From positions 46,759,897 to 46,823,896 of the forward strand of contig JAKGHH010000002.1 of assembly GCA_022828595.1 (NCBI GenBank): a stretch of 64,000 nt of DNA. Direction: 5' to 3'. How positions within the stretch are numbered: the stretch's first letter is position 1; every line of letters starts with the position of its first letter. Source of the stretch: Nelumbo lutea (taxonomy: Eukaryota; Streptophyta; Magnoliopsida; Proteales; Nelumbonaceae). Shown here piece by piece: positions 46,772 to 59,339 of this stretch. The notes under the pieces are model-generated. The model was not told the DNA's origin and made no database searches. It was given only the letters and a program-made list of their open reading frames with translations. Position numbers and translations under genes: made by a program.

Positions 46772-47582
46772 TATGTAACAACTTCAATTAGGGTTTCAGC
46801 AAGCCACCAATAGTATACTGATCTTAAAGAACTCAGATTGAGTTGAATCAACAACAAACACAACAACTCACAAACTCAGTTCAGGCCTAACAGCCGTGAG
46901 AACCAAGTTCGGTGGCAGCACTTTCAAGAAGAAGAAGGCCTTATTCAGCCTTCAAGGAACAATCAGCTGACCTCCAAACACTATGTACTCTTGGTTCCCA
47001 ACAATATTTTCCCAAAGAGAACAAAAAATATAATCCACAGTACTTAAGAGGCCTTTTTACAAACACTATGTATGCAGCAGTCAACACTCCACTGTTAACT
47101 AGCAGGAATCACTTCAAGAACACCTCGTATAGGTCCAAGAAGTAGCTGAACCAAAGTAGAGACTTGTAACACTGAGCCCAAACAAGTTTCGACTACTTGG
47201 TAGTCCAATAAGATAAGAAAATAACCCAGAAATCTCTGAGTAAAAGACAGTCCAGCAACAGCCGAACAGTAGAGCAGATATAGAGGAGTTTCGAGTACTT
47301 TAATAGCTCCCCAAATCAGAAAAATAACCCAGCAACAACTCAGCAATAACTGAAGCAACTTACAGTCGTATGAATCTCTGCTTTGAGCTTCAAATCAGGC
47401 CGAACATTCTATCTCTCTGATTCTTCCTGGTCACCGAACTAATCTCCAAGCGAATAGAGTCTTGGGCACCCTTCAATGACCTCCAAGAGTCAGGCAAGTG
47501 AGTCTAAACTTCCAGCCCTAAAACATCCTCATGCAGTCGGTTGGACTACAACCACATGAGAGCCACGCCAAGCTCAGTCCCA

Positions 47583-47918
47583 CTCTGATACCAAGTTGAA
47601 AAACAGTCCTAGAAGTATGGGCCTGTGCTAGAAAACCAGAAAAACTAACAAGAGAAGATTAGAGAAGGTTAGAGAGAGAGAGAGCTGCGGCAAGGAGAGT
47701 TAGAGGATGAGGAGTTCGAATTAATCCTCCCTCTAACACTCTAATACTCTTTTATTAAGTTAATCTTTGAGTAATTACAAGAGAGGTCCTTAGTTGGACA
47801 AGAAATTACAAAAAGGAACATAGAAGAGTATGGGCCCAGAATAAGGCCCATTACAGAGAAGAACATAAAGATAATATAAAGTAACAGCCTATGGGCCATT
47901 CGGCCCATCTTCTCTACA
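47583..47918 (-). repeat. Copia-4 5' LTR and primer-binding site
   Basis: LTR 47594-47918 (325 bp), followed on the minus strand by TGGTATCAGAG (47583-47593), the initiator-Met primer site. Confidence 0.95.
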
Positions 47919-47923
47919 GTCAC

Positions 47924-48352
47924 TTACAGTTGTTCTAATCTAATATCCTTTTTCCTTATAAAGTGTTTAGAAGGTTCCTGCTCTTGGTAAGTACTTTCAG
48001 TTGCGAGGTGGCTTATATGAAGTCAAAACACTTACAGTTTGGATAAAAGTAATAGCTAGTGCATCTCTACTGTACAAGCAATTCAATCCCCTATCATTGC
48101 CATACTAAATGCTTGGCTAGGGGAACCCCTTACTGGGCTTGGGGTGTCCTTGGTCCTTTTGATGTCAACCCAAGCCCATCCCTAAGAATTGGGCCTAAAG
48201 CCTGAGCTTGGACCAAGCCCGAGGCCAAGCTCACTTGTCCAACCTGTGCCCAACTTTCACTGAAATTTGATGCATTGGGGGTGGGCTCAGGCCCAGGTCA
48301 GGATTGGGTTGCTCAATCAGTCCACACAGAAATTTTACATGTATGCAAATTT
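47924..48352 (+). other. Spacer between two head-to-head Copia elements, hAT-like GGGCC region
   Basis: 48120-48350 is rich in GGGCTTGG, CCAAGCCC, GGGCCTAAAGCC and GGCTCAGGCCCAGG, the style of hAT subterminal regions, and similar motifs resume after Copia-5 (54190-54315, ending GGGCCTGCCCAAGTTGCACC). Copia-5 probably landed inside a small hAT-like element. Exact ends not found. Confidence 0.5.
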
Positions 48353-48357
48353 GTTTC

Positions 48358-48700
48358 TATAGAGGAGATGGGCCAAATGGCCCATAGATTGTCATTTCAT
48401 GTCATGTTATGTTTCCCTCTATAATGGGCCTTATTCTGGGCCCATACTCTGTAATGTTCTATTTTTTGTATTTTCTTGCCCACTCAAGGACCTCTCTGTA
48501 ATATTTCAAAGATTAACTTCTTAATAAAATGTTTAGTGTTAGAGGGAGGTTATGTTTGAACCTCTTACTCTCTAACCCTCATTGCCGCCATCTCTCTCTC
48601 TCTCTCTTCTTCCTCTCTTGTTTGTTTATTTTCTGGTTTGCATCTAATCCCAAGCAGTTCCATACATCAAAAGGGCTGTTTTTCAACTTGGTAACAGAGC
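48358..48700 (+). repeat. Copia-5 5' LTR and primer-binding site
   Basis: LTR 48358-48688 (331 bp), then TGGTAACAGAGC (48689-48700), a one-base variant of the initiator-Met primer site used by the other elements. Confidence 0.94.
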
Positions 48701-49544
48701 GGGCCATTGCTTGGCGTGTCCCTCATGTGGTTCTAGTTCAGCCAACTGCACGATGAGGTTCTAGGGCTGAAAGTTTACAGTCATTCGCTTGGTTCTTGGA
48801 GGTTATTGGAGGGTGCCCAAGTCTCTACACACTTGGAGAAGGGTTCGGTGACCAGGAAGAATCAGAGAGCAAGGTGTTCGGCCTGATTTGAAATCAGAGA
48901 AAAGGATTTTGAAGTTATCTCAAAGAGCAAAGTGTTCGGCCTGGTTTGAAGTTCAAATCAAAGATTCTCTTACTGTAAGTTTTTCTCAGTTCTTTGCTAG
49001 GTTATTTTGTTGTTTGGGAGGATTGTTAAAGCATTCAATCCCCTCCTCCATTCTGCCCTACTATTGCTGGACCGATTCAACTCAGAAATTTTTGGGTTAT
49101 TTTGGAAGAGCTGCTCGGTTGTTATTGGACTGCCAAGCTGTTGGAACTAATTTAAACTAAGTGGTACTAGTCTCATCTTCATCCCAGCCTCTTCTTGGAC
49201 CTATACAGAACACTTTGAAGTGGTTTCTTCGAGTTAACAATAGGCTGTTAACTACTACGCACTGAGTGTTTGACAAAAGGTCTCTTAAGGACTGTGGCCT
49301 TTTTTTTCTCTCTTTGGGACAACGGTTGTTGGGGACCTGAAATACCTTGTGATTGGGGGTTTGCTGGTTGTCCTTTGAAGGCTGAAACAATATAGAAAGA
49401 GCTACCACCGAGCTGAACTGTCACAGTTATCAAGATTGAGCTTATTCTGTGAGCTGGTTGTTGTTGCCTATTCAGCTCAAACTAAGCTCATCAAGACCCC
49501 CTGTACTTTGGAAAGCTTATTAAAATCGTAATTGGAGCCTTTTC

Positions 49545-50460
49545 ATGATGGATTTCTCAAACCTTGAAAACAAGAATGCTGCTGAATATGGACAGACTTT
49601 GGGAACTCCAGCCGATTCGATGTTGGCTGTAACTACAGTTAAACTTGATGGGACCAACTACTTGGCTTGGTCACAATCAGTGAAAATCCATATTTGTAGC
49701 AAAGGAAAATGGGGTTTTATTTCTGGGAGCAATAAAGCTCCTCTAGAGGATGATCCATCTTATGAGAGATGGGTGCAAGAAAACTACATAGTGTTTGGGT
49801 GGCTTGTGAACTCAATGTAGCCACAAATTAGTCAGCATTATCTGTGGATGAACTCGGCTAAAGAAATCTGGGATAGTGTTGCAGAAACTTACTCCCAGAA
49901 GTTGAATGTTGCTAGAGCCTACAAACTGAGAAGTGATGTGAAGAATCTAAGGCAGGGGGAGAAGTCACTTGCAGCATACTTCTCAACCCTGAAATCTCTA
50001 TGGCAAGAGATTGATTTGATAGAGGCTGTGACATGGGATACCCCTAAGGATGCTGAAACATACATGAAATTGGTTGAAAGGAATAGGGTCTTTGAGTTCT
50101 TGACAGGGCTGAATTCTGAATATGACATCACAAAGCAAAACATTTTGTCCAAGGAAGATGTTTCATTGTCTCAAGCATATGCTTTGGTCAGCAGTGAAGA
50201 AAGTAGGAGGCAAGTGTAGGTTCAAGGAGTCAGTATCAATGATCATTTTGCAAATATGGGAATTAAACCCAAAGAGTTTACAGGAGCTCCCAGTGGAACA
50301 GGAAAGAAGGAGGTGGCGTGTGAATATTGCAAGAAGCCGAAAGACACCAAGGACAAGTGCTAGAAATTGCATCCTAGTCTTGTCCTTATCCGATTCCAGA
50401 AGAAGAATGATAGTAGAAAGACAGGAAGTGCACATGCAGTCACAAGTACAGATAAAGAGG
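49545..50460 (+). pseudogene. Copia-5 gag
   Basis: MMDFSNLENKNAAEYGQTLG, VTTVKLDGTNYLAWSQSVKI, a stop at 49818, ISQHYLWMNSAKEIWDSVAE (counted from about 49830), LRSDVKNLRQGEKSLAAYF, FEFLTGLNSEYDITKQNIL, a stop at 50217, and the knuckle CEYCKKPKDTKDKC in which the metal-binding His is Asp. Compare the intact CCHC in Copia-4. Confidence 0.9.
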
Positions 50461-53400
50461 TTGAGTCTACCAGTGCACAGTTGGCAGCCATAAAAGCTAA
50501 ATATGAGAAGTTTGGAAAGATGATCAGCCAGCTTGAAGGTGTAACTTCATCATCCAACCCTTCTAGAAGTCCAGCCACCACCGCATTTGCTCACTCAGGT
50601 ATAAGGGCTTCTGCTAACCATGCATCCACCTCAGGTAATCCCAAGACCCCTTGGATAATTGACTCAGGTGCTTCTGATCACATGACCAACATTTCCACTT
50701 TGTTTGTTTCATATGATTTGCTTCCTGGTCGTGACAAAATTACCTTAGTTGATGGTTCTCTTACCCCCATTTCTGGCAAGGGAACTGTCAAGCCTACAAA
50801 CTTCGTATTCTTATCTTTCACTCTTCATGTACCTAAATTAAATACCAACGTATTATTTGTAAGTAGCTTGACCAAGTCATTAAATTGTTGTGTAACATTT
50901 TTCCCTTCTCACTGTGTTTCAGTACCTGTAGTCTCAAAAAGTGATTGGGAGTGGCCATGAAGCAAGTGGAATATACTTGCTCGACCCCCCTGGCCAATGC
51001 TTTGATCATCCCAAGAATATTGCTTTTGGTTCTACTTTTTCATAGTTTGTCAGTCAAATTATGTTGAGTCATTGTCGGTTGGGTCATTTACCTTTTTCTG
51101 CTTTAAGTCATTTATTTCCCAAACTGTTTAAGGGACTTAGTGTGTCCAGTCTCAATTGTGAGTCATGTCAGTTGTCAAAGCATTGTAGAAACAATTACCC
51201 TGTGAGCAATAAAAGATATTCTTTTCCTTTTCATATTGTGCACTCTGATGTGTGGGGGCCTTACCACTTATCCTCTATGGGGGGTTACGGATATTTTATC
51301 TTGTAAGGCAATTTCATGAGCTTGTTTTAACTCAATTTGATACCAGAATTAAGGTTTTCAGATCTGACAATGCAAAAGAGTATTTTGAGAAGAGTTTATC
51401 CTTGTATCTCTCTGACATGGGGGTTATTCACCAAAGCTCCTGTGTTAAAACCCCTGAACAAAATGGAGTTGGTGAGAGGAAAAATAGAATATTGTTGAAG
51501 TTGCAAGGAGCCTTTTGTTTGCCTCACATGTTCCCACAAGATTTTGGGGTGATGCTATACTTACTGCTACCTATCTCATAAACCGTATGCCATCCAGGGT
51601 TTTAGGGTTTAAATCCCCCTTCAGTCTTCTTCATCCAGACAAGGATCTCTTCCCAATTCCACTTCGTGTGTTTGGATGTACCTATTATATTCACATTCCC
51701 AGTGTGCAGAGACATAAGTTTGAACCAAAAGCCCACAAATGCATTTTCCTTGGTTACCCCCCACAAAAAAAGGGTTATTGTTGTTTTGATCCAAAGACTG
51801 GCACCCAACATGTCTCTATAGATGTTACCTTTGATGAACTTTCTCCTTTTTATGGTTCCTCTCAGGAAGGACATTATCAACAGGGGGAGAGTCTGTCACA
51901 AGTTTTTGCTCTTCCTCTTCCTGTCCCAGTTGAGTCTCTTGACAAGCCTGTATCCTCACCAAATGAATCGAAGAAGGATCAGCCACTTCATTCCTCTTGT
52001 CCTAGTGCCCCTATTTCTTTACCTCCTTGTCCTACCTATAATCCCAAAGTGTATCAATGGCAGAGATCCGGGAATGAGCAAGTAGTTTCCCTTACAACAG
52101 ATGAGGCTTATACATTCCCAATCACAGATGAGATAACAAGTACTGTTTCTGCCCCTTTGGAATCATCCTTCCCAGATCTTGATGTCCCCATTGCTGTTAG
52201 GAAAGGAAAGCGGAAGTGCACTGCACACTGCATTTCCAAAAACCTTTCTTATGACATACTTTCTCCTTCATACTTTGTCTACCTCTCTTCAGTTGCTTCT
52301 AACCCCATTCCTAGGTCTGTATCAGAAGCTCTTGGGATTCCAGAATGGGGGGATGCCATGAAGACTGAAATGGATGCTCTACATGAAAATGGTACTTGGG
52401 AGGTGGTGGATTTGCCTGAAGGGAAGGATCCAGTTGGTTGCAAGTTGGTTTTTACCATTAAATATATGGCTGATGGGACTATTGAGAGGTACAAGGCCTG
52501 ACTTGTTGCAAAAGGCTACACATAGACATATGGGATGGACTACCTGGAGACTTTTGCCCCTATTTCCAAGATGACATCTGTGAGGGTTCTTTTATCTCTG
52601 GCAACTCACTTTGATTGGCCTCTCTATCAGTTAGATGTAAAGAATGTTTTACTAAATGGTCACTTACAGGAGGAGGTCTACATGTGTTTTCCTCCAAGGA
52701 AAGGTATGTAAATTGAAGAAATCACTTTATGGCCTCAAACAATTTCCTAGAGCCTGGTTTGAGAGATTTAGAGCTACACTTGTTAAATTCGGCTATGTTC
52801 AGACACAGCCAGATCATACTCTTTTTGTGAAGAAAAGTGGATCTCTAGCAGTGTATCTCATTGTGTATGTTGATGACATTATAGTGATTGGTGATGATGC
52901 CTCAGGCATTCTGACCCTTAAGTCTTTCCTCCGTACAGAATTTGAGATTAAGGATCTAGGGGAGTTGAGATACTTCCTTGGCAAAGAAGTTGGTAGATCC
53001 AAGGATGGGATTCTTATTTCCCAAAGGAAATATGTCTTTGATTTGTTGTCTGAAACTAGAAAAATGGGTGCAAGACCTGCTGCAACTCCCATTGATATGA
53101 GTCACAAACTTTCAGCTTCAGATGGAACTTTGTTGGAAGACAAAGGGGTCTTTCAGAGACTTCTTGGGAAGCTTCTGTACTCGTGCATGACTAGGCCAAA
53201 TATTGTGTATGCTGTCAGTTGCATTAGCCAGTTCGTGCATGCTCCTAGAGATACCCATATGGTAGCAGTAGAACGGATTTTGTGCTATCTGAAAGGCTCT
53301 CTAGGAAAAGGAATTCTATTTACCAAACATGGTCATCTGAAACTTGAAGCCTATACTGATGTTGATTGGACTGGAAATATTGATGATAGAAGATCTACTT

Positions 53401-53828
53401 CTGGGTATTGTAGTCTGGTGGCTGGTAGTGTTGTTTCTTGGAGGAGTAAGAAACAGTTAGTTGTGGCCCGATTCTCCGCAGAAGCAGAATATAGAGCCAT
53501 GGCACATGGAGTCTCGGAATTGTTGTGGCTAAGGTCCTTAATGGAAGAACTTGGGATTGTTCATGACAAACCCATGATGTTGTACTGTGATAATCAGGCT
53601 GCCATCAACATTGCTCACAACCCGGTACAACATGATAGAACTAAACATATTGAGGTTAATAGACACTTTATTCGAGATATAGTCTCCTCCGGTGAAGTGT
53701 GTCTTCCAGTCATTACTTCTGAAGGACAATTGGCAGATTTCCTCACCAAGGGCATTTCCAAGGCAAGGCTTCAACATGACATTGGCAAGCTGGGCATGAT
53801 TAACATCTATGCTCAGCTTGAGGGGGAG
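50461..53828 (+). pseudogene. Copia-5 pol, broken
   Basis: Protease WIIDSGASDHMTNIS (about 50655). Integrase: HCRLGHLPFSALSHLFPKLF, HIVHSDVWGPYHLSSMGGYG; a deletion near 51300 removes about 22 residues present in Copia-4; then FRSDNAKEYFEKSL and EQNGVGERKN. RT: EMDALHENGTWEVVDLPEGK, stops at 52499 and 52524, frameshift at about 52695, SLYGLKQFPRAWFERF, catalytic YVDDIIVIGDD (about 52865), GELRYFLGKEVGRSK. RNase H: YTDVDWTGNIDDRRSTSGYC, SAEAEYRAMAHGVSEL, YCDNQAAINIAHNPVQHD. The frame runs on into the 3' LTR. Confidence 0.92.
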
Positions 53829-54156
53829 TGTAGAGGAGATGGGCTGAATGGCCCATGGACTGTCATTTCATGTTATGTTATGTTTCCCTCTGTAATGGGC
53901 CTTATTTTGGGCCCATACTCTGTAATGTTCTGTTTTTGTATTTTCTTGCCCACTCAAGGGCCTCTCTATAATATTTCAAAGAATAACTTCTTAATAAAAT
54001 GTTTAGAGTGTTAGAGGGAGGTTATGTTCGAACCTCTTACTCTCTAACCCTCATTCCCGCCAGCTCTCTCTCTCTTCTTCCTCTCTTGTTTGTTTATTTT
54101 CTGGTTTGCATCTAATCTCAAGTAGTTCCATACATCAAGAGGACTGTTTTTCAACT
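53829..54156 (+). repeat. Copia-5 3' LTR
   Basis: 328 bp, TGTAGAGGAGATGGGC ... TTTTTCAACT, preceded by polypurine tract CTTGAGGGGGAG (53817-53828). Confidence 0.95.
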
Positions 54157-54161
54157 GTTTC

Positions 54162-54496
54162 TATATATGTATGCATGTATTTGTATAGTTAAGTTGGGCT
54201 CGGGCTACCTAAGGGATATGCCCACTCTTGGCCCAAGGAGTGAAAATTCAATCCCAGCCTTTGTAAACTTGTGGGGGTGAGTCAGTTTGGGCCTGCCCAA
54301 GTTGCACCCCTATTGATACCTATATGTTTTTGCTTAATTGCTGAGTTATACTAGTGAGCATCTTTATTTGTTCTTAATATTAAAGAAGATGCACACAAAA
54401 TGCAAGAACAGGAAGTGGCACAAGCAGTTGTAATCAAATCTAGAAATATGATCAAGATAAAAAGACAATCAAATTGCAAAATGAATCCCACTTAAG
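54162..54496 (+). other. Spacer between Copia-5 and Copia-6
   Basis: First 150 bp continue the hAT-like GGGC region interrupted by Copia-5. The rest is plain AT-rich intron. Confidence 0.5.
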
Positions 54497-54501
54497 CCTA
54501 T

Positions 54502-54852
54502 TGTCGGCAAGATATGATTTGCAGCAAATTAAGAAAGTTATGATTTGCTGCAAATTTAGAATGATTTGATTTAATTGATTACAGATTTGAATAAATTGGG
54601 GAAAGATCATATTTGAATAAAATTAGGAAAGTCATATCCTAGGATTAAGGGAAAGATTTAATCAATCCCTAATTGAGAGAGATTCTTGGAGTAATTGAGA
54701 GAGACCCTAGGAGTTTGTCGCCCCTATCTTTTCTTATTTAAGTTGTATGCTCAACATGGTTTTCAACACATTAGCAATACAGAAGTATTTCTTCTTCTCT
54801 CCCTCTTCATTTCTTCTTCTCTTCCTCTTTATTTTGCCACATGGTATCAGAG
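54502..54852 (+). repeat. Copia-6 5' LTR and primer-binding site
   Basis: LTR 54502-54841 (340 bp), followed at once by TGGTATCAGAG (54842-54852). Confidence 0.94.
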
Positions 54853-54867
54853 CTTTAGGGTCCAATC

Positions 54868-55805
54868 ATGAATTTTAAGGCTGCCATAGTTGACTCTGAT
54901 TCAGCCTCTTCGGATGCTACCAGTGGTGTGACATCTTCGGAGGGAGGTATTCAGTCAGCTGCCATCTCTCTTTCTGAGAATTCTCTTCAAATTACCATTC
55001 ACAAATTCAACGGAAAGAATTATCTTGAGTGGTCTTTGTCTGTGCGGTTGGTGATCGACGACAAAGGGAAACTTGGCTATTTGAATGGCGAAGTGAAACT
55101 GCTAGCCACTGATGATCCAAAGTACAAGCAGTGGCGTTCTGAAAATTCAATGGTTACCGCCTGGTTGATCAACTCTATGGATCCTGTGATTGGAAAACCA
55201 TTCATGTTCCTACCAACTGCTCATGATGTGTGGGAAGCTGTTAGGGGAACCTATTCAAATCTGGATAATCATTCACAAATACCCGAATGTGGAAGATGTA
55301 GCAAGGTAAGCGTGAAGTAACTGCTTATTATAATGAGATGATGGCTGTTTGGTAGGAGCTGGATTTATTTGAAGAAGAAGAATGGGAAAGTCCGAGTCAT
55401 AGTGCTCGGTACAAAAAGAAGATAGAAAGAGGTCGGGTCTTTGTTTTCTTGGCTGGTTTGAATAAAGAACTCGATGAGGTTCGGGGACGTATCTTAGGGC
55501 GAAAGCCCTTGCCTACTATAAGAGAAGTTTTTTCAGAAGTGCGTAGAGAAGAAGCACGGCGGCAAGTGATGTTGAAGAATGTTAATGAAATAAAAACTGA
55601 GAATGAAGGGTCCGCTCTTGTGGCCCGAGGTGCAGACGTAGACGGAGATGAACGAGAAGGAAAGCAAAGGCCTTGGTGTGATCATTGTAAAAAGCCATGG
55701 CATACCCGGGAAACCTACTGGAAGCTGCATGGGAAACCAACAGGTTGGAAGAAAAAATCAGACAGTGACAACAAGTCAGGGGAGATGTCCGCGTGCTTCA
55801 GGTAA
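54868..55805 (+). pseudogene. Copia-6 gag
   Basis: LQITIHKFNGKNYLEWSLSV, LGYLNGEVKLLATDDPKYKQ, WLINSMDPVIGKPFMFLPTA, a frame break and stops at 55318-55355, then FVFLAGLNKELDEVRGRIL and the zinc knuckle CDHCKKPWHTRETY, whose last Cys is Tyr. Frame changes again near 55800. Confidence 0.88.
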
Positions 55806-58800
55806 GCAATTCGGATCCAGGTTATCAATCATCCTCAGAGTCTCTTCCTTTCACAAAGGAACAAATAGAGCACTTATATAAAATGTCTCAATCCCAATCG
55901 TTAAGAAATTCTAACCCATCCTGCTCTCTAGCCCAATCAGGTAACTTTTTCACTGCAGCCATTGCTTGTACCAAATCTAATGGTTCCTGGATATTAGATT
56001 CAGGCGCCACTGATCATATGACCGACACTTCACAATTCTTCACTTCATATACACCCTGTGCAGGGAATCAAAAGGTTAAAATTGCAGATGGTTCCTTTGC
56101 TACTGTTGCTGGGAAAGGAACTGTGTCTATTTCTCCTTCCATACACCTTAAAGATGTTCTACATGTTCCTAACCTATCATACAATCTCTTATCTGTTAGC
56201 AAACTAACCCTTGATCATAATTGTTGGGTTAATTTTTGATCTTCTTGTTGTGAGTTTCAGGATTTAACCTCGGGGAAGATGATTGGGGGTGCTAAACTGG
56301 ATGGTGGTCTCTACCTCTTTAATAAATGATCAACTTTTGGAAGGCAAGACCGACAGATTTGTTTCAGCTCTATCTCTGTTTCTAGTGACAGCGAAGTTTT
56401 GTTATGGCATTATCGATTAGGACATCCTAGCTTTCAATATTTAAAGCATCTATTTCCCAAGTTATTCATGAATAAAAATCATTTTTGTTTTAAGTGTGAA
56501 TCTTATGAATTAGCAAAACATCTTCCTGTTGTTTTTCCGTCCCAACCATATAAAAATCAAAACCATTTACCATGATTCACAGTGATGTTTGGGGTCCTTC
56601 TAGAGTAACAACTCTTTCTGGAAAGCGTTGGTTCATTACTTTTATTGATGATCATACTAGGGTCACTTGGGTTTTCCTTTTAAAAGAGAAATCAAATGCT
56701 GGAACTGTGTTCAAAACTTTTTATAACATGGTTCAAACACAATTTCAGACTCAAATTAAAATTTTTCGTAGTGATAATGGAAAGGAATTTTTTAACAATG
56801 TGTTAGGGAATTTTTTTGCTGAGAAAGGAATTGTACACCAAAGTTCGTGTTATAATACACCTCAACAAAATGGGGTGGCTGAAAGGAAAAACAAACATCT
56901 CCTTGAAGTTGTTAGAGCCCTAAGTTTTCAAACTAAGGTTCCTAAGTATCTTTGGGGAGAAGCTGTTTTAACAGCCACTTATTTGATTAACAGACTGCCT
57001 ACATGAATTTTGGATTTTAAAACACTCATACAGGTTTTCATTGACTGTTTTCCAAACTCTCGGCTAGTGAGAAACATTCCCTTAAAAATTTTTGGAAGTG
57101 TGGCCTTTGTTCATAACATGATCCTAAACGTTCAAAACTTGATCCAAAAGCACATAAATGTATTTTTGTAGGCTATCCCACTAATTAGAGAGGTTACAAA
57201 TGCTTTGATCCAATTTTGAAATGGATGTTTGTGACTATGGATGTCACATTCTTTGAAGGAACCTCATACTACAGACACTCCCATCTTCAGGGGGAGAGCA
57301 ACACTAGTGAAGATGATCTTTTAGATGGTTCTGATTTAATTTTGAATTTGTCCATAATGATGTTCCTCACAACCAGTCATCGAAAGAAAGTGAGGCAGAA
57401 AATACAAAATTAGTGGAAACAAATGAATTAAATATTGAAAATTAACAACCTTCGGTGATGCCATATCAAAATGAAAAAGCTGAAACAACAGAGATACGTG
57501 CAAAACAGCATAAAGGCCTTGTATATTCAAGGGAACATCTAGCACTGAAAAGGAGAAGCACTATTCCGCAACATCAACAAGAATCTGATCTAAGGGTGGA
57601 TCATGAAATTCATGACAATTCTCCAAAAATACCTGAAAATATTCCTCCAGGTAATTCTAATTCTTCCAATCAACTTGATCTTCCCATTGCTCTTAGGAAA
57701 GGTGCTAGGTCTTGTACAAAACATCCTCTGTCAAATTTTGTATCTTACAAAAATATTTTACCTTCATATTGTGCCTTAATTTCACAAGTGTCTAGTGTAT
57801 CCATTCCTAACAGTATCCAGGAGGCTCTAAATGTTCCTGAGTGGAAAGAAGTTGTTTTTGAGGAGATGAGAGCTTTGGAAAAGAATGCTATTTGGGAGAA
57901 AGTGGATCTGCCGGATGGAAAGACAGTTGCTGGTTGTAAATGGGTGTTCACTCTGAAGTACAACTTAGATGGATCCTTGGAGAGATACAAGGTTCGCCTA
58001 GTAGCTAAAGGCTTTACTCAGACATATGGAGTGGACTACTCTGAGACCTTTTCTCCAGTGGCGAAACTAAACATAGTTCGAGTACTCTTATCTGTTGCAA
58101 CTAATCTTGACTGGCCACTGAATCAGCTGGATGTGAAGAATGCCTTTTCGAATGGAGACTTGGAAGAAGAAGTATATATGGAGCCTCCACCTGGTTTCAC
58201 TGAAAAGTTTGGAATGCAAGTTAAAAAAGTCTCTATATGGAATTAAATAGTCTCCCAGAGCCTGGTTTGAAAGATTCACAAGGTTTGTTAAAAGTCAAGG
58301 ATATAGTCAAGGACAATCTGATCATACTCTTTTCACAAAAAGATCCACCAAAGACAAGGTATCGGTTATGATTGTCTATGTTGATGACATAATCTTGATT
58401 AGAGATGATATTGAAGAGATGAGCAGACTAAAGCAGAGCTTAGCCAAGGAATTCAAGATTAAAGACTTAGGCCAACTAAGGTACTTTCTCGGAATGGAAG
58501 TGGCTAGATCAAAGAAGGGCGTTGTGGTTTCACAACGAAAATATATTCTAGACCTCTGAAAGAAACTGGAATGAGTGGATGCAAACCTTCAGACACTCCG
58601 ATAGAAGTTAAGGCTAAGCTCGAAGAAGTTAAAGATGGGGTTCCAGTAGATGTAGGTAGATACCAAAGGCTAGTAGGAAGATTGATTTACTTGTCACATA
58701 CACGTCCTGGCATTGCCTTCGCTGTGAGCATGGTGAATCAATTTATGCACTCTCTGTACGAAGAACATCTTGAAGCTGTGTATCAAATTCTTAAGTATCT

Positions 58801-59332
58801 AAAAGGCACACCAGGAAAAGGACTCTTCTTCAAGAAAAATGAGAAGAGAGGGGTTGAAGTGTATACAGATGCGGATTGGGTAGGCTCGATCTCTGATAGA
58901 AGGTCAACTTCGGGGTACTGCACATTTCTTTGGGGCAATTTAGTTACTTGGAGAAGCAAGAAGCAAAGTGTAGTTGCTAGAAGTAGTGTTGAGGCTGAAT
59001 TCAGATCAATGGCTCAAGGAGTGTGTGAGGTTCTTTGGTTAAAGAGGGTGCTAGCAGATCTTAAGATACCAGTGAGTTTTCCTATGAAACTGTATTGTGA
59101 TAACAAGGCAGCTATCAGCATTGCTCATAATTCGGTTCTACATGACAGGACTAAACATGTTGAGATTGACAGACACTTTATAAAGGAGAAGCTTGAAGAA
59201 GGAATAATTTGCACTCCGTTTGTACCAACCACGCAGCAAATTGCAAATGTTTTGACTAAGGGCTTGTCGAGACAGCCATTTGAACTTCAAGTTAGCAAGT
59301 TGGGCATGATAGATATCTTTGCACCAACTTGA
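55806..59332 (+). pseudogene. Copia-6 pol: protease, integrase, RT, RNase H
   Basis: Protease WILDSGATDHMTDTSQFF (about 55987). Integrase open 56572-57006: IHSDVWGP, IFRSDNGKEFFNNV, QQNGVAERKNKH, so all three DDE residues are visible. RT 57455-58246: [40 protein letters not shown], frameshift at about 58240, catalytic YVDDIILIRDD (58377). A stop at 58558, then 58571-59332: YTDADWVGSISDRRSTSGYC, SSVEAEFRSMAQGV, YCDNKAAISIAHNSVLHD. RNase H and the chromodomain-free C-terminus are well preserved. Confidence 0.92.
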
Positions 59333-59339
59333 GGGGGAG

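Larger units (their letters stand above)
42071..47918 (-). mobile_element. Ty1/Copia retrotransposon (Copia-4), full length, minus strand
   Basis: 5,848 bp, bounded by a perfect 5-bp duplication GTCAC (42066-42070 and 47919-47923). LTRs on the minus strand run TGTAGAG...TTTCAACT, so the termini are TG...CT rather than TG...CA. gag, protease, integrase, RT and RNase H are all present. The LTRs differ by about ten substitutions by eye plus a GA-repeat length change, making it the youngest LTR element here. A few stops and frameshifts, but RT-RNase H is open throughout. Confidence 0.96.
48358..54156 (+). mobile_element. Ty1/Copia retrotransposon (Copia-5), full length, plus strand
   Basis: 5,799 bp, bounded by a perfect GTTTC duplication (48353-48357 and 54157-54161). 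Same family as Copia-4, in opposite orientation, with the two 5' LTRs facing each other across about 440 bp. LTR termini again TG...CT (the 5' copy has mutated to TA...CT). The two LTRs differ at roughly twice as many sites as those of Copia-4, so it is older. All genes present, all broken. Confidence 0.96.

Noticed and set aside
52656..54014. 452-codon open frame as a host gene
   Set aside because: It is the RT-RNase H part of Copia-5 and runs through into the LTR; the start codon is artificial, created by a frameshift.
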